From assembly GCA_005879585.1 (NCBI GenBank), contig VBKG01000318.1, positions 1 through 44,876 on the forward strand: a stretch of DNA of 44,876 bases. Direction: 5' to 3'. A program made the translations under genes and the position numbers. Of the stretch, positions 42,133 to 44,876 are shown piece by piece. Origin of the DNA: Deltaproteobacteria bacterium. GTDB taxonomy: Bacteria; Desulfobacterota; Binatia; DP-6. The notes under the pieces were generated by a model, which saw nothing but the letters and a program-made list of their open reading frames with translations, ran no database searches and had not been told where the DNA came from. Numbering within the stretch: the stretch's first letter is position 1; every line of letters begins with the position of its first letter.

Positions 42133-42444
42133 ATGACCTACGCCGTCATTCGCACCGGGGGGAAGCAATATCGGGTGGCCCCCGGTGACGTGCTGCGCCT
42201 CGAGCGGCTCCCCGGTGAAGTGGGCACGACCGTGGATTTCCCGGAAGTGCTCCTCGCCTCCGGAGATGGAGCCGTTCGCATCGGGACGCCGCTGGTCGAG
42301 GGCGCCCTCGTGCGGGCCGAGATCGTCGGGCAAGGGCGGGCGCGGAAGATTCTCGTCTTCAAGAAGAAGCGGCGAAAGAACTACCGCCGTCGCCGTGGCC
42401 ACCGGCAGGCGATCACGACGGTGCGGGTGACGGAGGTCAACTGA
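42133..42444 (+). CDS. rplU: 50S ribosomal protein L21
   Basis: L21 binds 23S rRNA in the large subunit. The 103-residue product starts [19 protein letters not shown] and ends with [16 protein letters not shown] and TTVRVTEV, as expected. The ATG at 42133 has no evident Shine-Dalgarno sequence (preceding bases GCTTTCCTTCT), unlike rpmA. Its stop overlaps the rpmA start as TGATG. Confidence 0.98.
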   Translation: MTYAVIRTGGKQYRVAPGDVLRLERLPGEVGTTVDFPEVLLASGDGAVRIGTPLVEGALVRAEIVGQGRARKILVFKKKRRKNYRRRRGHRQAITTVRVTEVN

Positions 42445-42713
42445 TGGCGCACAAGAAGGGCCAGGGCAGCACCCGGAACGGCCGTGACAGCGGGGGGCAA
42501 CGGCGCGGCGTGAAGCTCTTCGCCGGTCAGAACGTGCGCGTGGGAAACATCCTCGTCCGGCAGTGCGGCACGCGGGTGCATCCGGGACCGAACGTCGGCA
42601 TGGGGCGCGACTACACGCTCTTCGCGCTGGTCGACGGCGTCGTGCAGTACGAACGGCTCGGCAAGGACCGCCGGCGGGTGCGTATCGTTCCCGCGCCAAC
42701 GCCGCAGGCGTAA
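42444..42713 (+). CDS. rpmA: 50S ribosomal protein L27
   Basis: L27 reaches the peptidyl-transferase centre with its N-terminus. The 89-residue product starts [20 protein letters not shown] and contains [25 protein letters not shown] lies about 8 bases before the ATG, inside the end of rplU. The obg GTPase gene that often follows is not here; the next gene is convergent. Confidence 0.98.
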   Translation: MAHKKGQGSTRNGRDSGGQRRGVKLFAGQNVRVGNILVRQCGTRVHPGPNVGMGRDYTLFALVDGVVQYERLGKDRRRVRIVPAPTPQA

Positions 42714-42725
42714 CGCGCTCGGTCT

Positions 42726-43454
42726 TCACTCGGCGTCGTGAAAGATGATGCCGAGGCTGAGACGCTCGCCGGCGTGCACACGGCTCACGCCGTGGCGCAC
42801 GGTGACGCGGAACCACCCGCGCGCTCCCCGCACGGGCCGGTGGCGGTTCGGGAAGATGACCGCCTCGCCGCGGGCCAGGACGATCACCGCCCCGCGCGAC
42901 TGCGCCCGCGGCCGCTGCTCGACGAGCAGCAGCTCGCCGCCGGTGTAGTCGACGCCGGCGCGGCTCAGGACGCACGTCACCTGGAGCGGAAACGCCAGCG
43001 CGCCGTAGAGGTCCTGATGGAGGCAGTTGTAGCCGCCCGCCGTGTAGTGAAGGAGGAGCGGCGTCGGACGGTCCTGCCCGTGCGCGGCGCAGCGCGCGAG
43101 GTAGGCGTCGAGGTCCGGCGGATACCGCTCGGGCTGTCCGAGCGCCGTCATCCAGCGGTTGGCAACGGGCGCGAGGCGCGCGTAGAGCGCCCCGCGCAGC
43201 GCCGCCACCGGCTCGGGTAGCGGCGCGGCGAAGTACTTGTACTCGCCGACACCGAAGCGATAGCGCGCCATGTCGATGCGGCTGCGAAACCTGCGGTCGT
43301 CGGAGAACAGCCGCGCCAGCGCCGCGCACTCGTCGGACTGGAGCAGCGGGGGGGTCGTCGCGTAGCCCTGCTCATCGAGGGCCGTCTCGATCGCAGCCCA
43401 GTCGAGACGTGCGATCCGCGCGGGGATCGATGAGATGGCAAACGTCCTTCTCAC
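42726..43454 (-). CDS. 2OG-Fe(II) oxygenase family protein
   Basis: The 242-residue product contains an iron-binding HxD (H146, D148 in NCLHQDLYG), the distal His H221 (RVTVRHGVSRV) and a following Arg R231 (ERLSLGIIFHD) suitable for 2-oxoglutarate binding, all in a double-stranded beta-helix context (TCVLSRAGVDYTGGELLLVE). The order matches prolyl-hydroxylase-like enzymes. The substrate is unknown. The gene is convergent with rpmA (12 bases apart). Confidence 0.87.
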   Translation of the reverse strand: MRRTFAISSIPARIARLDWAAIETALDEQGYATTPPLLQSDECAALARLFSDDRRFRSRIDMARYRFGVGEYKYFAAPLPEPVAALRGALYARLAPVANRWMTALGQPERYPPDLDAYLARCAAHGQDRPTPLLLHYTAGGYNCLHQDLYGALAFPLQVTCVLSRAGVDYTGGELLLVEQRPRAQSRGAVIVLARGEAVIFPNRHRPVRGARGWFRVTVRHGVSRVHAGERLSLGIIFHDAE

Positions 43455-43571
43455 AACTTCCGGAACGGCATTCCTCGCCTTCTGACGCAGACGGTGTCTA
43501 CACGCAGCCGAAAGTGGTGTTCCTCAACGGCGAAACGGCCGCCGAGGCGCTGCCCGCGAAAACGTCGCCGC

Positions 43572-44285
43572 TCAGAAGTGGACGGCGACGTCGAACAGGG
43601 TGGTGACGTAGTCGAAACCCCCGAAAACCGTGAGCGCGTTCTGGTAGCGCAGGTCGAGCCCGAGTGACAGCCAGCGGGTGACCGCCACATCGACGCCGCC
43701 GCCGGCATTGATGCCGACGCCGTCGTTTACCTGGTCCATCAGATTCTGCGTAAGACACGGCGTCGACGACTCGGGCCCTCCGCAGAGAGGTCCACGGAGG
43801 TGGATCGTGCCGCGATACCATCCGATCTGACACCCGAGCCAGGGTCGAACGGTCGATGTGGAAGAACGCAGGTAGAACCGGCCCCCCACGCTGAATGAAA
43901 AAATGTCTAGCGCAGACTTCGTGACGGGTACTGAGAATGTCGTGCGGAGCCTCGGGTTGGGAATGACCAAGTTCTCGACGTCGTAGCCGGGCAAACTCTG
44001 CTGGAAGTCGCCGTGGACTTCGAGGCAGTCGCTCAATGCGTAGCCTAAGCCCACCGCGTAGGATCCACCGTGTTTGAAATCGGTTGGAAGCACGGTAGCT
44101 CCCTTGAAATCGCCCGCAACCTGATCTTCCTTGCTAAGGCGTGGTCTTACCTCGGAAGGAACTGCAAGCGCCCCTCCAGCAAAGTCCAGGCGCCATCGTG
44201 TATCCGCCGCCACAGACACCCGGGAAAATATCGCGGCGATCGCGAGCGCGCACAGCTCTACGTGTTTACGAGGCCGTCCCTTCAA
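43572..44285 (-). CDS. Outer-membrane beta-barrel protein
   Basis: From a TTG at 44285 the product is 237 residues with a signal peptide (HVELCALAIAAIFSRVSVAAD). Many amphipathic strands follow (YAVGLGYALSDCLEVHGDF, FSFSVGGRFYLRSS, LSLGLDLRYQN) and the terminal Phe is typical of barrel proteins inserted by the Bam machinery. Longer in-frame starts up to 44444 give an implausible basic extension. One external loop carries three Cys (LCGGPESSTPCL with an upstream CQIGW). Base composition is lower in GC than in neighbours, which could point to recent transfer. Function beyond a small (about 8-strand) barrel is not assignable. Confidence 0.75.
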   Translation of the reverse strand: MKGRPRKHVELCALAIAAIFSRVSVAADTRWRLDFAGGALAVPSEVRPRLSKEDQVAGDFKGATVLPTDFKHGGSYAVGLGYALSDCLEVHGDFQQSLPGYDVENLVIPNPRLRTTFSVPVTKSALDIFSFSVGGRFYLRSSTSTVRPWLGCQIGWYRGTIHLRGPLCGGPESSTPCLTQNLMDQVNDGVGINAGGGVDVAVTRWLSLGLDLRYQNALTVFGGFDYVTTLFDVAVHF

Positions 44286-44497
44286 AACTTTCGGGATCCG
44301 GCGGGATCGAGCACCGAGTGCGGCAGATCGCGTTCGGTCGTCGGTAGGATGATGGCGCTGCTGCACGCGCGCGGTCAGTTGCACGAACCCGGCAAACGGG
44401 GTTGGGGTGTTGCCGGAAATAGAGCCACTCACGGTGCCGGTCAAGCCGCGCAGACCGCGCCGCCGGTCGTCGAGCCTCGGCGTTTGAGACGCGCCCC

Positions 44498-44876
44498 GTG
44501 AACCAACGCCACGTTGTCGTCGTCGGCGCCGGGCCCGCTGGCGCCTCCCTCTCCTACCTGCTCGCCCGGCGCGGCATCGGCGTCACGCTCCTCGAGCGTC
44601 ACACCGACTTTGCGCGCGAGTGCCGCGGGGAAGCGCTCATGCCGAGCGGCGTCGACGCATTCGCGCAGATGGGGCTCGGCGCCCGGCTCGACGGCCTCCC
44701 GCAGACGCACGTCCGCCGGCTCGAGGTGTACCGCGGCGCGCGGTGCCTCTTTCGGCTCTCACTCGCCGACCTCGGCGTCGAGGGCCCGCGCACCGTCTCG
44801 CAGCCCGCGCTCCTCGAGATGCTCGTCGAGGAGGCGGGACGCTTCCCATCGTTCCGCCTCGAGCGCGGCACGACCG
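44498..44876 (+). CDS. FAD-dependent oxidoreductase, N-terminal part (cut by window end)
   Basis: From the GTG at 44498 the frame stays open to the end of the window (126 codons). The N-terminus is a dinucleotide-binding fold: VVVVGAGPAGASLSYLLARR with the acidic LLERH at the end of strand 2, then FARECRGEALMPSGVDAF, which resembles the FAD-contacting region of aromatic-ring monooxygenases and geranylgeranyl reductase-like enzymes. The rest is missing, so the subgroup cannot be assigned. It diverges from the beta-barrel gene, with 212 bases between the starts. Confidence 0.85.
   Translation, partial: MNQRHVVVVGAGPAGASLSYLLARRGIGVTLLERHTDFARECRGEALMPSGVDAFAQMGLGARLDGLPQTHVRRLEVYRGARCLFRLSLADLGVEGPRTVSQPALLEMLVEEAGRFPSFRLERGTT

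Overview
The window is a high-GC, densely packed stretch of chromosome from a Gram-negative bacterium. It carries a type II secretion operon, lipid A synthesis (LpxC), an NtrY-type kinase, outer-membrane proteins and the yebC-ruvC-ruvA-ruvB order. Gene content and style fit a deltaproteobacterium-like or related lineage, but the sequence alone does not settle the taxon. Adjacent genes commonly overlap by a few bases (ATGA, GTGA, TTGA), and TTG or GTG starts are frequent.

Layout. (1) 155-11194 (+): a type II secretion operon in the order gspC-D-E-F-G-H-J-L-M-N-I-K. Two members look damaged. gspJ has lost its prepilin leader and membrane helix, and gspL is frameshifted by an exact 101-bp tandem duplication. 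(2) 11203-13532: an MFS transporter and a convergent EamA transporter with a histidine-rich tail. (3) 13551-17143 (-): an NtrY-like histidine kinase followed 14 bp later by a response-regulator receiver domain fused to a catalytically intact LpxC. This is the most unusual module here, because phosphorelay could act directly on the committed enzyme of lipid A synthesis. (4) 17278-18292: a DUF2905 membrane protein and a divergent SAM methyltransferase with almost no space between their starts. (5) 18521-24706 (+): a secreted protein of about 2060 residues with eight tandem ~205-residue units, a poly-Thr linker, a cohesin-like domain, a dockerin-like pair and a second cohesin-like tail. (6) 24785-27945 (-): yebC-ruvC-ruvA-ruvB, with a repeat-rich extension at the 3' end of ruvC. 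(7) 28051-31147 (+): an RlpA-like lipoprotein, an HExxH lipoprotein, and a STAS protein whose N-terminal part looks like a radical-SAM barrel without its cluster-binding motif.

(8) 31152-34989 (-): a tandem class III CoA-transferase, a VOC protein and a NodB-type deacetylase carrying a perfect 288-bp in-frame internal duplication. (9) 34990-35533: an intergenic region with two inverted palindromic repeat elements whose hairpins show compensatory base changes. (10) 35534-39265 (-): a large secreted DNRLRE/Ig-like/beta-helix protein. (11) 39376-42043 (-): glutaredoxin-like gene, plsX, an App1-like HAD phosphatase and cutA. (12) 42133-42713 (+): rplU-rpmA. (13) 42726-44876: a 2OG-Fe(II) oxygenase, an outer-membrane beta-barrel protein, and the start of an FAD-dependent oxidoreductase cut by the window end.

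Functionally the window is dominated by the cell envelope: protein secretion, lipid A, phospholipid precursors, peptidoglycan (RlpA) and two very large Sec-signal proteins that could be clients of the secretion system. No tRNA, rRNA, CRISPR array, transposase or prophage gene was seen.
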